Shown: positions 8,528 through 17,438, counted from the stretch's first letter. The stretch: DNA of 64,000 bases from Acidimicrobiia bacterium (GCA_022819825.1 JAJEGM010000038.1:62001-126000), one strand, 5' to 3'. Made by a program: numbers and translations. Notes: generated from the letters alone by a model not told the origin.

Positions 8528-9727
8528 GTGAGCGAGTTGGACCGTGAGCTGCTGGCGTGGGTGGAAGAGTGCTGCGGCCAGGCGGTTGCTGATGCGGTTC
8601 GCATTCCGGGGGGAGCTTCCCGCCAGGCGTGGGTGGTGACGCTGGATGACGGGGGGCAGCGGTTCTTGCGGATGGATGCAGGAACCTCGGCGCTCTCCGC
8701 GGTGGGCTATGACCTGACCCGAGAGGCTCGGGCTTATCAGTGGCTAACCGACAAGCCGGTGCGAGCGGCCGAATTCTGCGGTCTTAGCCCCGACGGGCGG
8801 GCGCTGCTGTTGGACTTTGTAGAGGGAGCGCCTGGCCCGCTGAACGAACCCGACCTAGCCAGGGATTTCATGGGTCAGGTCAATGCCCTTCATGCTCTTG
8901 AGCCGCCCGACGATCTGGCCCATGACGATCTAGAGGTGTGGACCCGGCTCTATCGGGAGCACTGCCCTGAGCCCGATCCGCTGATCGAACTGGGGTTACG
9001 CCAACTGGCTGAGATGGCGCCCGGGCCGCCGGAGCGGGCAGTGCTGGTCCACGGTGATCTGGGACCGGGAAATGTGCTGCACGACGGCCGTCGAGTAACC
9101 GGGCTGTGTGATTGGGAGTTGGCCCATGTGGGCGATCCCATGGAGGATCTGGCCTGGATCACGGTGCGGGCCATGCTCACCCCGTTTGTGGACATCAACA
9201 CTGCGTTCGAGTGGTACGACGGCCCGGTGGATGCCGAGCGGGTGCGCTACTGGCAGCTGGCCTGCCAGGTCCGCAACCTCATCGGCCTGGGAGTGACCGG
9301 GGCGGCTGGCGGGGACATGGGCATGGGCAAGCTGTTTTCCACCCTCCACCGCCGGGTTACCGCGGAGCTCTTGTGCGAGATCCTCGGAGTGGTGCCGGAG
9401 CCCGTTGAGGTGCCCGAGCCGGCCGACACCGAGGCCAGCGCGGTCTACGAAGCCGTGCTCGACGACATGCGTACGGTGATCGCCCCCGTGTTAGAGGGGT
9501 ACGCCGCGGCCCGGGCCAAATCGGTGGCCCGGCTGGTGCGCTATCTGGACATGGTGGATCGCATCGGCCCGGTGCTCGCCGACCAAGACCGAGCTGACCG
9601 GGACCGCTTCGACATGGGTGACGACGGCGAGGCCGCCCACTATTGGGCTCGGGCCACCCAACGGGAAGAGGCGCTCATGCGCCCGGCCATGGGCCGACTC
9701 GCCGGAACCCGGTTGGCTCGGATCTAG
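8528..9727 (+). CDS. APH-family phosphotransferase (small-molecule kinase)
   Basis: A 399-residue aminoglycoside-phosphotransferase-fold kinase. VLVHGDLGPGNVLHDG holds the catalytic-loop Asp and Asn, and LCDWELAHVGDPMEDLAWI holds the metal-binding Asp. The N-terminal GGASRQAWVV corresponds to the nucleotide-binding lobe. Actinobacterial members of this group usually sit with acyl-CoA metabolism rather than resistance genes, so a lipid or CoA-linked alcohol is a likelier substrate than an antibiotic; that is inference. The C-terminal ~100 residues extend beyond the core kinase. Its TAG stop shares the four bases CTAG with the stop of the convergent nuclease gene. Confidence 0.85.
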   Translation: MSELDRELLAWVEECCGQAVADAVRIPGGASRQAWVVTLDDGGQRFLRMDAGTSALSAVGYDLTREARAYQWLTDKPVRAAEFCGLSPDGRALLLDFVEGAPGPLNEPDLARDFMGQVNALHALEPPDDLAHDDLEVWTRLYREHCPEPDPLIELGLRQLAEMAPGPPERAVLVHGDLGPGNVLHDGRRVTGLCDWELAHVGDPMEDLAWITVRAMLTPFVDINTAFEWYDGPVDAERVRYWQLACQVRNLIGLGVTGAAGGDMGMGKLFSTLHRRVTAELLCEILGVVPEPVEVPEPADTEASAVYEAVLDDMRTVIAPVLEGYAAARAKSVARLVRYLDMVDRIGPVLADQDRADRDRFDMGDDGEAAHYWARATQREEALMRPAMGRLAGTRLARI

Positions 9728-10644
9728 TCGACGGCCTTTTCGGCTTGGGCGATCCGTTCGAGGGCGGGGGCATCGGATCGCAGCTTGCCGATCTTGTCGC
9801 GGTGGAGCACCTCGGCGGTGCCCTCAGGGCATTGGGCGACGAAGGGGCACCAGCCGCACAGCGGGCCGGCAGAGGCTTCGAACTCTTGGGAGATGCAACT
9901 CTCCATGATGGCCAGCCAGGTGGTCCGCAGCTCGTCGACGGCCTCGGTGAGGTTCTCGTCGGTGACTTCCACCTCCACCGCCTTTTGGCCCAGGTAGAGA
10001 AGCTGTGCCTTGGCTGGTTTGCGGCCCTCCAGCTCAGTGAGCGCAGCGGCGTACAGCAGCATCTGGGTGGCGTAGCTGGATGAGAACCGCTCGGAGGGGG
10101 CCTTGCCCGACTTGTAGTCGGTAACCACCAAACCGTCGTCGGTCTGATCAACCCGGTCGATGATGCCCCGGAACGGAACCCCGTTGATCTCCACTCTCAC
10201 GTCCTGCTCGGTGGAGGCGACCGTCACCTCGCGGGGGTCTTCCAGATCCCACAGCCCTTCGATGGCCTTCCAGCCGTTCCACCGAAATTTCAGGCTGGCT
10301 TCATCGTCTAGATCCAGTCCCTGGTAATCCCGGCTGTTCTCCAACTTGGGCCACAGCTCGCGGGCCAATTCCTTGGCCCGGTCTACCGTGCGGTTCTCCA
10401 CCGGCTCTTGCATCAGCTTCTCCAGCACCATGTGGGCAAAAGTGCCGGTGACCGCGGGCTCCCCAGGCGGGTCGGGCAGGCGGTCGACGTAGCGGAACTT
10501 CCAGCGCCGGGCGCACTCCCGATAAGACGACGCACTGGAGGGGGACAGGTGCTTGGGGACGTAGCGCTCCGGGATCTCCATGAGTTTGTCGCTGGCGGGT
10601 TCTGCGGCGGGTTCGGCCTGTTCGACGGGATCGGTCATGGTCAT
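9724..10644 (-). CDS. RecB-family exonuclease with 4Fe-4S cysteines
   Basis: A 306-residue stand-alone PD-(D/E)XK nuclease. LSPSSASSYREC opens the domain, GIIDRVDQ and LVVTDYKSGK carry the catalytic Asp and D..K residues, and cysteines C44, C263, C266 and C272 (CGWC....C) match a Cas4/AddB-type Fe-S cluster. There is no helicase domain. It starts 29 bp after the topoisomerase subunit B gene ends and probably shares that transcript. Cas4 is unlikely because no CRISPR or cas gene is present. In actinobacteria such genes are annotated as RecB family exonuclease of unknown pathway. Confidence 0.9.
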   Translation of the reverse strand: MTMTDPVEQAEPAAEPASDKLMEIPERYVPKHLSPSSASSYRECARRWKFRYVDRLPDPPGEPAVTGTFAHMVLEKLMQEPVENRTVDRAKELARELWPKLENSRDYQGLDLDDEASLKFRWNGWKAIEGLWDLEDPREVTVASTEQDVRVEINGVPFRGIIDRVDQTDDGLVVTDYKSGKAPSERFSSSYATQMLLYAAALTELEGRKPAKAQLLYLGQKAVEVEVTDENLTEAVDELRTTWLAIMESCISQEFEASAGPLCGWCPFVAQCPEGTAEVLHRDKIGKLRSDAPALERIAQAEKAVD

Positions 10645-10673
10645 GTCTGTTTACCTGATTTCTCTCATGGCCG

Positions 10674-12758
10674 TCAGTAATCGAGGGCGTCGCGGTCAAC
10701 CAGCTCGCTGTGGGCGATCAGGAAGTCCTTGCGGCGGCTCACATCCGATCCCATCAGGGTCTCGAACATCTCCTCGGCCTTCTTCACGTCGTCGAGGGTG
10801 AGCAGTCGCAGCGTGCGGGTTTCGGGGTCGAGGGCGCACTCGGCCAGCTCGTCGGTGTCCATCTCTCCCAGCCCCTTGAACCGGGACCACCGGATGTTCT
10901 CCGCCTTGCGGTTCCCCTTGGCCAGCTCGGCGGTGATCTCGTCCCGCTCGGCATCGGACCATGCCCGATGGGTCTGGTCGCCCACCTTGGCGGTGTACAG
11001 CGGGGGTTGGGCGGCGTACACCCTTTTTTCCTCCAGCATCGGGCGCATGAAGCGGTGGATGAGGGTGAGCAGCAGGCAGCGGATGTGGCTGCCGTCCACA
11101 TCGGCGTCGCACAGGATCACGATGCGGCCGTATCGGGCTTTGTCGATGTCGAAGTCGTCGCCCGAGCCCGCCCCCATGGCGGTGAACAGGGCTTGGGCCT
11201 CGGCGTTGTCCAGCACCTGCTTCACCGACGACTTGGCCGCGTTCACCACCTTGCCCCGCAAGGGCAGAATGGCCATGTTCTCGGAGTTGCGTCCCGCCTT
11301 GGCCGGGCCGGCGGCCGAGTCGCCCTCTACCAGAATCAGCTCGGACTCCGGGCCGTGGACCCGGCAGTCGGCCAGCTTGTCGGGCATCCCGGTGGAGCCC
11401 AGAGATGCGGCCCGCCGCTTGTTCTCCAAGGTCTGGCGGGCCGACACCCGGCTCAGCACTGCATCGGCGATCTTTGATTGCAGGGCGGTCACGTGGCTCT
11501 TGGGGCCGGTTTGGAACCAGCTCTCCAACCCGTCTTTGAGCACGTTGTAGACGATGGACTGCACCGGCGGCGTGCCCAGCTCCTGCTTGGTCTGGCCCCG
11601 GAACTGCGGCTCGGGCAGGGTGACTTTGACCGCGGCCACCAAACCCTCCTGCACGTCTTCGCGCTGGGCCCGGTCGTTGCCCTGCTTGGCCAGGCGGGCC
11701 AGCTTCTTGGAGTCGGCCAGCAGGCTGTCGTTGACCGCCCGGGTCAAAGCCCGCTCGAAGCCGGTCAGATGGGTGCCGCCGTGGGGGGTGGGGATGGTGT
11801 TGACAAAGGTGACCACCTTTGTGTCGTAGTCCTTCACCCAGCGCATGGCGATGTCCACCTGGCACTGCCGGGTGACCACGGTCATGGCCCCGTCCACCGG
11901 CACCTTCTCCTCGAACTCCTCTTCTCCCGGGATGGAGATCACCTCGGTCACGGCCTCGGAGGCCGACAGGTAGCCCACCAGGTCGGCCAGTCCCCCGTGG
12001 GAGATCAAATCGACCGGTTCGTTGTCGTGGCTCCGGCGCTTGTCCTCCAGCCTGATCCGCAGTCCGGGCACCAAAAAGCAGGCCTGCTGGGCCCGCTGGC
12101 GGATGGCTTCGAAGTCCACCGCGGCGTCGGGGTCGAACATGTCGTGATCGGGCCAGAAGCGAATGCGGGTGCCGGTCTTTCGGGTGGAGCGGACCCGCCG
12201 CAGCTTGTGGCCCTTGACGAACTTGTCACCGTCGAATTGGCCGGCCTTCTGCTTGACGAACCAGAGCTGGCGTGTCGCGCCGTCGCGGTCCACCTCGGCC
12301 CGGAGCCGGGTGGACAGGGCGTTGACCACCGAAGCGCCCACTCCGTGCAAACCGCCGGATGCGCCGTACACCCCGCCGCCGAACTTGCCGCCGGAATGCA
12401 GCTCGGTGAGCACCACCTCAAGCGCCGACACCTTCTTGGTGGGATGGGGGTCGATCGGGATGCCCCGACCGTTGTCGGCCACCTCGATTGACCCGTCGGC
12501 GTGGAGGGTCACGTCGATGCGGGTGGCGAAGCCGGCCCCGGCCTCGTCCACCCCGTTGTCGATGAGCTCCCACACCAAGTGCATGAGGCCGTCGCTTCCG
12601 GTGCCCCCGATGTACATGCCGGGGCGCTTGCGGACGGCCTCCAGCCCCTCGAGGGTGACGATGTCGGAGGCCTCGTAGCTGCCGTTGCCGTTTCCCCCGT
12701 TGTGAGGGGTGAACAGGTCGGCGTTCTTGCTGCGGGAACGGGTGGTCTTAGTCACCAT
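10674..12758 (-). CDS. parE: DNA topoisomerase IV subunit B-type (GyrB/ParE) ATPase
   Basis: A 694-residue type IIA topoisomerase B subunit. The GHKL ATPase has VRKRPGMYIGG and ELIDNGVDEA, the transducer region follows, and the TOPRIM domain has LVEGDSAAGPAKAGR and DADVDGSHI. By family it supplies ATP-driven strand passage for decatenation or supercoil control with subunit A. The gene overlaps the subunit A stop by 7 bp (ATGGTGA), so the two are coupled. I favour topoisomerase IV over gyrase because the partner lacks a canonical GyrA box. A second gyrase locus would be expected elsewhere in the genome; this window cannot show it. Confidence 0.88.
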   Translation of the reverse strand: MVTKTTRSRSKNADLFTPHNGGNGNGSYEASDIVTLEGLEAVRKRPGMYIGGTGSDGLMHLVWELIDNGVDEAGAGFATRIDVTLHADGSIEVADNGRGIPIDPHPTKKVSALEVVLTELHSGGKFGGGVYGASGGLHGVGASVVNALSTRLRAEVDRDGATRQLWFVKQKAGQFDGDKFVKGHKLRRVRSTRKTGTRIRFWPDHDMFDPDAAVDFEAIRQRAQQACFLVPGLRIRLEDKRRSHDNEPVDLISHGGLADLVGYLSASEAVTEVISIPGEEEFEEKVPVDGAMTVVTRQCQVDIAMRWVKDYDTKVVTFVNTIPTPHGGTHLTGFERALTRAVNDSLLADSKKLARLAKQGNDRAQREDVQEGLVAAVKVTLPEPQFRGQTKQELGTPPVQSIVYNVLKDGLESWFQTGPKSHVTALQSKIADAVLSRVSARQTLENKRRAASLGSTGMPDKLADCRVHGPESELILVEGDSAAGPAKAGRNSENMAILPLRGKVVNAAKSSVKQVLDNAEAQALFTAMGAGSGDDFDIDKARYGRIVILCDADVDGSHIRCLLLTLIHRFMRPMLEEKRVYAAQPPLYTAKVGDQTHRAWSDAERDEITAELAKGNRKAENIRWSRFKGLGEMDTDELAECALDPETRTLRLLTLDDVKKAEEMFETLMGSDVSRRKDFLIAHSELVDRDALDY

Positions 12759-15172
12759 CGGGGCATCCCCACGCTCAAGACCACCGCGTGGTCGGCGTCA
12801 CCGTTCTCCAAGGGAAATGGCACCGGGGCCTTGGCCGGCTTGCCGTTGTCGTCCACTTCGGCCAGAAGATCGGCGGCCGGGGCGATCACGGCCATGGCCA
12901 GCGGCTCCCCCCCGCCCAACTGGGTGCCCACCCCGTCGCGCCCGGTGGCCGGGATGTCGGTTACCGGGGTGATGGCCACCGAGCCGTCTTTGCCCACCAT
13001 GATCACGGCCTCGTCGCCAACCGCACCGGCGGCGGCGATGACCCGATCGCCGTTCTTGAGCTTCATGCCCCTGACCCCCGATGCCCCCCGCCCCTGGACG
13101 GAGACCGATTCGATCGGGGCCCGCAGAGCCCGACCGTGGGCGCTCACCAACACCATCTCGGCGGCCTCCGGCGCACAGAAGGCGGCCTCCACCTTGTCGT
13201 TGGGCTTCAGCTTGATCACCTGCTTGGCCGCCCGGCCCTTGTCGGCGTCAGACAGGTCCACACGCTTGACCGTGCCGCCTGCGGTGACCAGGGTCAGCGG
13301 ATCACTGCCGGGCAGCACCAGCGTGAGCACCGCCTCGCTGCGAATTGTTCCGAACACCTCGGAAGCTCCCGCACCCCGGCTGCGGCCCGACACCTCGGGA
13401 ATGGCTGAAACCGACGAGGCGATCACCCGACCGGCCGAGGTCACGGCCAGCACGGTGTCGCCGAGGTCGGCCTCCACCGATGCGGTCAACAGGTCGTGGC
13501 GCCCGAACTGCGATCGCCGCCGCCCCCCGACCGACGCCCGGCCCACGACGCCGGTGGTGGACAGGGTGACCACGCACGGCCCCTCGGCTTTGGGGGTCAG
13601 CTCCTCTACCGGAGTGGCCTCGTACACCGGGGCGTCTTGGTGGGCCACGATCTCAGTTCGGCGATCCTGCCCGAACTGCTCCACCAACTCGTCCAGCTCC
13701 TTCAGCACCACCGTGCGCTGGCGCTGATCAGAGCCCAGCAGCTTCTCCAACTCGTCGATCAGGGCGATCAGCTCGTCGCGCTCGTCGATGATCTTCTGCT
13801 TCTCCAGCGCGGTGAGCCGCCGCAGCTGCATGTCCAGGATGTGGGCGGCCTGGACCTCGGTCAGATCCAAGGCGTCTTGCAAGCGCTGTCGGGCCTCGGC
13901 GGCGTCGTCGGACCCCCGGATGATGGCAACCACCTCATCGATGTTGTCCAAGGCGGTTATCAGCCCCTCCAGGATGTGGTGGCGGTCGCGGGCGCGGCCC
14001 AGGCGATACCGGGTGCGCCGCACCACCACGTTCAGGCGGTGGTCGATGTAGTGGCGGCACAGGTCGTAGAGGCCCACGGTGGTGGGCACCCCGTTCACCA
14101 GCACCACGTTGTTCACCGCGAAGGTCTCCTCCAGCGGGGTGAGCCGGAACAGGTCGTAGTACAGCTTCTCGGGCTCCACATGGGGCTCGCACTCGATGAG
14201 GATGCGCAGGCCGTGGTGGCGGTCGGAGAGATTGCGGGCATCGTGGATGCCGGGCAGCTTGCCGTCGACGATCAGGTCGTTGATACGCTTCACCACCTTC
14301 TCGGGGCCGACCATGTAGGGGAGCTCGGTCACCTCGATGCCCTTGCGGCTGCGGGTGAGCTTCACCGGCGCCATCTTGGCCTGGAGGCGGATCGAGCCCC
14401 GTCCGCTCTCGCAGATCTGGCGCAGCCCGCCCTCCTCGGAGTCGATGGCCATCCCCCCGGAGGGGAAGTCGGGACCGGGCAGCGCCTTGAGCAACTGGTC
14501 GATGGTGGGCTTGGGCCGGCGCTTGGTCATCACCAGCCTGATGACCTCGGCCACCTCCCGCAGGTTGTGGGGGGCCATGTTGGTGGCCATGCCCACCGCG
14601 ATGCCGGTGGTGCCGTTCACCAAGAGGTTGGGCAGTCGCCCCGGCAGGCACTCGGGCTCGGTGCTGTCGCCGTCATAGGTGGGCCGGTGGTCCACGGTGT
14701 CCTCGTCGATCTCGGCCAGCATCTCCATGGCCGCGTCGGCTAGGCGGCACTCGGTGTAGCGGGGAGCGGCCGGGGGGTCGTCGAGGGTGCCGAAGTTGCC
14801 GTGGGGGTCGATCAGGGCGATGGGCCGGGAGAACTCCTGGGCCAGCCGCACGAGGGCGTCGTAGATGGCGGCATCGCCATGAGGGTGGTACTTGCCCATG
14901 GTGTCGCCCACCACCCGGGCGCTCTTGCGATGGGGTCCGTCGGGTCGGATCCCCATGTTGAGCATGGAGTAGAGGATGCGGCGCTGTACCGGCTTCAGCC
15001 CGTCGCGGGCATCGGGGATGGCCCGGGAGGTGATGACCGATAGTGAGTAGGCCAGAAACGACTCCGACATCTCCTCGTCCACCGGGACAGGCACGATCTC
15101 GCGGGCGAAATCGACATCGGTGTCGGGGTTGTTTATTTCGGCGTCGAACAGGGTCTTTGATCGCTGGGGCAT
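12752..15172 (-). CDS. parC: DNA topoisomerase IV subunit A-type (GyrA/ParC) cleavage subunit
   Basis: An 806-residue A subunit. The catalytic tyrosine is Y139 in AAPRYTECRL, and the winged-helix and coiled-coil tower are followed by a six-bladed C-terminal domain. The GyrA-box position reads VGGRRRSQFGRHD instead of QRRGGRG, which argues against gyrase-type DNA wrapping. In the quinolone-determining region HPHGDAAIYD, the position of E. coli GyrA Ser83 is Ala101 while the Asp87 equivalent is kept. I start at the ATG at 15172, since the family homology begins shortly after; a TTG at 15223 would add 17 residues. Confidence 0.88.
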   Translation of the reverse strand: MPQRSKTLFDAEINNPDTDVDFAREIVPVPVDEEMSESFLAYSLSVITSRAIPDARDGLKPVQRRILYSMLNMGIRPDGPHRKSARVVGDTMGKYHPHGDAAIYDALVRLAQEFSRPIALIDPHGNFGTLDDPPAAPRYTECRLADAAMEMLAEIDEDTVDHRPTYDGDSTEPECLPGRLPNLLVNGTTGIAVGMATNMAPHNLREVAEVIRLVMTKRRPKPTIDQLLKALPGPDFPSGGMAIDSEEGGLRQICESGRGSIRLQAKMAPVKLTRSRKGIEVTELPYMVGPEKVVKRINDLIVDGKLPGIHDARNLSDRHHGLRILIECEPHVEPEKLYYDLFRLTPLEETFAVNNVVLVNGVPTTVGLYDLCRHYIDHRLNVVVRRTRYRLGRARDRHHILEGLITALDNIDEVVAIIRGSDDAAEARQRLQDALDLTEVQAAHILDMQLRRLTALEKQKIIDERDELIALIDELEKLLGSDQRQRTVVLKELDELVEQFGQDRRTEIVAHQDAPVYEATPVEELTPKAEGPCVVTLSTTGVVGRASVGGRRRSQFGRHDLLTASVEADLGDTVLAVTSAGRVIASSVSAIPEVSGRSRGAGASEVFGTIRSEAVLTLVLPGSDPLTLVTAGGTVKRVDLSDADKGRAAKQVIKLKPNDKVEAAFCAPEAAEMVLVSAHGRALRAPIESVSVQGRGASGVRGMKLKNGDRVIAAAGAVGDEAVIMVGKDGSVAITPVTDIPATGRDGVGTQLGGGEPLAMAVIAPAADLLAEVDDNGKPAKAPVPFPLENGDADHAVVLSVGMPRW

Positions 15173-15275
15173 GATTGCCTTAACGGGTTTTCGTAGGGGG
15201 AAGTTGGAGTGGGCGAGGCCCAATTAGACGGTACCCGTCCTGGGTGACAGTTGAGCGGAAATCGGCAGCTTACAG

Positions 15276-16028
15276 TCAGATTTTCGGTACCCGAGCGCGG
15301 CTGAGGCGCACCGTTTGGCCGAAGGAGCGGAGAGCGGCCCGCAACGCCCGCCAACCGAGGATCGACACCACACCGGTAGTGCGGTCTCGGTGAGGCACCG
15401 GCACCTCGGCCAGGCGGGCCCCGGATCGGGCCAGCATGCCCGACAGCACCACGTTGGGGGCGAAGGTGTCGTCGGGAATGGGGGCCAGCAGCGGGGCCAG
15501 GGCAGAAGAGCGCATCAGCCGGTAGGGACAGTTCACGTCGGCCAGACGGCAGCCGAATGCCGCCCGGGCGGTGAGACGGGCCGCCCGGGTGATGGCCCGC
15601 CGGCCCGCCGACTGGTTCCGGTTGGAGCGAATGCCGATCACCGCGTCCACATCGTGGCGAAGCCCCCATAGCTCGCCGAACGAAGCCGCCGGCATCTCGT
15701 CGTCGGAGTCGGTCTGGAACACCCACTCCGCGGTCACCGCTCCCCGCCGGTAGCCCCGCAGAATGGTGGGCCCGTGGCCGCTGTTGGGCTTGGCATCCAC
15801 CACCAGCCTCCGATGGCGCTCAGCCACCGCCCGCAGAACCTGCTCGCTGGCGTCGGTGGCCCCGTCCACGATGGCGACGAGCTCGTAGTTGATCCCCAGC
15901 TCGTCGAGAACCTCCAGCCAGCTCTCGGCCACCGAGCCGACGATCTCCTCCTCGTTGTACACCGGCATAACCGCGCACAGATCAAGCCGGCCGGCCGCCT
16001 CGGCGCCGACCGCTCCGGTGTCGGTCAC
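15276..16028 (-). CDS. Family 2 glycosyltransferase
   Basis: A 250-residue GT-A glycosyltransferase. AVMPVYNEEEIVGSV is the N-terminal nucleotide-sugar motif, FQTDSDDEMP holds the DxD metal site, and NCPYRLMR plus the C-terminal HRDRTTG fit dolichol-phosphate-mannose-synthase-like GT2 enzymes. No membrane segment is evident, so it would act at the cytoplasmic face on a lipid acceptor; the sugar is unknown. It starts at GTG 16028, overlapping the SDR stop as GTGA, which implies translational coupling. It is the last gene of the SnoaL-SDR-GT2 operon. Confidence 0.85.
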   Translation of the reverse strand: MTDTGAVGAEAAGRLDLCAVMPVYNEEEIVGSVAESWLEVLDELGINYELVAIVDGATDASEQVLRAVAERHRRLVVDAKPNSGHGPTILRGYRRGAVTAEWVFQTDSDDEMPAASFGELWGLRHDVDAVIGIRSNRNQSAGRRAITRAARLTARAAFGCRLADVNCPYRLMRSSALAPLLAPIPDDTFAPNVVLSGMLARSGARLAEVPVPHRDRTTGVVSILGWRALRAALRSFGQTVRLSRARVPKI

Positions 16029-16957
16029 TCTTGGGTGCTCTGGGCCAGAAGCTGCGCTTCCTTCTCGGCGAGGATGGCGCCGCTCAGGTCGTAGCGGATG
16101 GCGGCGGTGTTGGGCTCCGGGCCGGCCCAACCGGGCAGCAGACCTCGCTCGTGGCAGAAGAACTGGGCCTCAACGTTGGTGCCGTTCAGCTCCCTAGCTT
16201 CGGGATCGGTGGCCAGCCACGCCGCCACCGCGCCGATCACATCGGCGGGCTGGCCGGTGTCCTCGAAGCCGAACTGGGCCATGTCTTGGGCGATGCGCTC
16301 GGTGGAGATGTAGCCCGGCTGCACATTGAAGGTGTTGATGCCCTGGGCGCCGTGCTCCGCGGCCAAGAACCCGGCCACCCGGTGAAAGGCACCCTTGCTG
16401 ATGCCATAGCCCATGCCCCAGCCCCCGTCGCCCGCCGCCTCGGTGGGATCGGCGTAGCCCGAGGCCGAGGTGATGTTCACCAGGGTGCCGCTACCCCGCT
16501 CGATCATCTGGGGCAAAAGCGCCTTGATGAGCACCAGCGGGGCCAGGCAGTTGGCCTTCAGGTGGTGATCGAGCAGCTCGATCGGGGTGTCGAGCAGGCG
16601 GTCCATGTGGCCGGGCCCGATATAGCGCCCGTTGTTCACCACCACGTCCACTCGCCCCCACTGCTCCAACACCGTGGACGCCGCGGCCTCCAAAGAGTCG
16701 AAGTCCAACAAGTCGGCTGCCACGATCAGCGCATCGCCCCCGGCCTCTGCCACCAGCGCGGCAGTGGCCGACAGGCTGCCGGGCAGCGGCGAGGTGTCCG
16801 ACCGCTTCACCGTGGACGAGTGCTCCCGCTGCTCGCCGTCGGTCACCGTGCGAGCCGACACCGCCACATCAAAGCCCGCCCGGGCCAAATGCACCGAGCA
16901 AGCCTTCCCAATCCCCCGGCTAGCCCCGGTCACAAACGCCACTGGTCGATCAGACAT
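16025..16957 (-). CDS. Short-chain dehydrogenase/reductase
   Basis: A 310-residue SDR. VTGASRGIGKA binds the dinucleotide. NNGR replaces the usual NNAG, and the catalytic residues are the serines of ITSAS and the Y-x3-K of YGISK. An insertion of roughly 25 residues with a charged, Ser/Thr-rich stretch follows strand 2, and the C-terminal ~45 residues extend past a classical SDR. The substrate is unknown. The ATG overlaps the stop of the SnoaL-like gene by 8 bp (ATGTCTGA), and its own stop overlaps the glycosyltransferase start by 4 bp. Confidence 0.87.
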   Translation of the reverse strand: MSDRPVAFVTGASRGIGKACSVHLARAGFDVAVSARTVTDGEQREHSSTVKRSDTSPLPGSLSATAALVAEAGGDALIVAADLLDFDSLEAAASTVLEQWGRVDVVVNNGRYIGPGHMDRLLDTPIELLDHHLKANCLAPLVLIKALLPQMIERGSGTLVNITSASGYADPTEAAGDGGWGMGYGISKGAFHRVAGFLAAEHGAQGINTFNVQPGYISTERIAQDMAQFGFEDTGQPADVIGAVAAWLATDPEARELNGTNVEAQFFCHERGLLPGWAGPEPNTAAIRYDLSGAILAEKEAQLLAQSTQE

Positions 16958-17438
16958 GACGCAGGTCCACGTCGTGCCAGTCGCTTTTTAGCTCTTCGGG
17001 TGGGGCGGGGAAGGCGCCGCGGGCCCATTGGGGGCGGGCGGTGCGGGCGGTGATGAGCCAGCGGTCGTCGAAGCGGGCCACGTCGTCACAGTAGTGCAGG
17101 CCCAAGATGAGATCGCCCACGTCTGAGTCCTCGGGGCGCATGTGGTAGGCCACCGCCCAAGTCTCGATGTGGCCCTCGTCGGCGCCCTCTTCCAGGTCGA
17201 TGTACTGGTTGCCCATGAAGTGCTGCGTGGCCTCGAACTTGTGCAGTTCCTCCTCGGTCCAGTCGAGATAGGGGTCGAGGGGACCGGAGATGACCGTTCC
17301 GCTGATCTGGCAGTCGGGGTGGAAACTCGACCGAACCAGATCGAAGTCGATGCGGTCGATTCCCCGGGCATACCGCTGGGGAACCTCCTTGATCAGCTCC
17401 CGATCCTTAAGCCATCGCACTGTGGATTCAACGTCCAT
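16950..17438 (-). CDS. SnoaL-like (NTF2-fold) protein
   Basis: A 162-residue protein beginning MDVESTVRWLKDRE, with YARGIDRIDFDLVRSSFHPD, a hallmark of the SnoaL_4 branch of NTF2-like folds, and GLHYCDDVARFDDRWLI near the C-terminus. These proteins act as cyclases, dehydratases, isomerases or small-ligand binders; no specific reaction can be inferred. A strong GGAGG precedes the ATG by 4 nt. It is the first gene of a three-gene operon and is divergent from the acyl-CoA ligase at 17493, with 54 bp between the starts. Confidence 0.83.
   Translation of the reverse strand: MDVESTVRWLKDRELIKEVPQRYARGIDRIDFDLVRSSFHPDCQISGTVISGPLDPYLDWTEEELHKFEATQHFMGNQYIDLEEGADEGHIETWAVAYHMRPEDSDVGDLILGLHYCDDVARFDDRWLITARTARPQWARGAFPAPPEELKSDWHDVDLRHV

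Noticed and set aside
9724-10644. Cas4 as the identity of the Fe-S RecB-like nuclease
   Set aside because: No CRISPR repeats, cas1 or cas2 occur in the window, and the gene sits in a topoisomerase operon.
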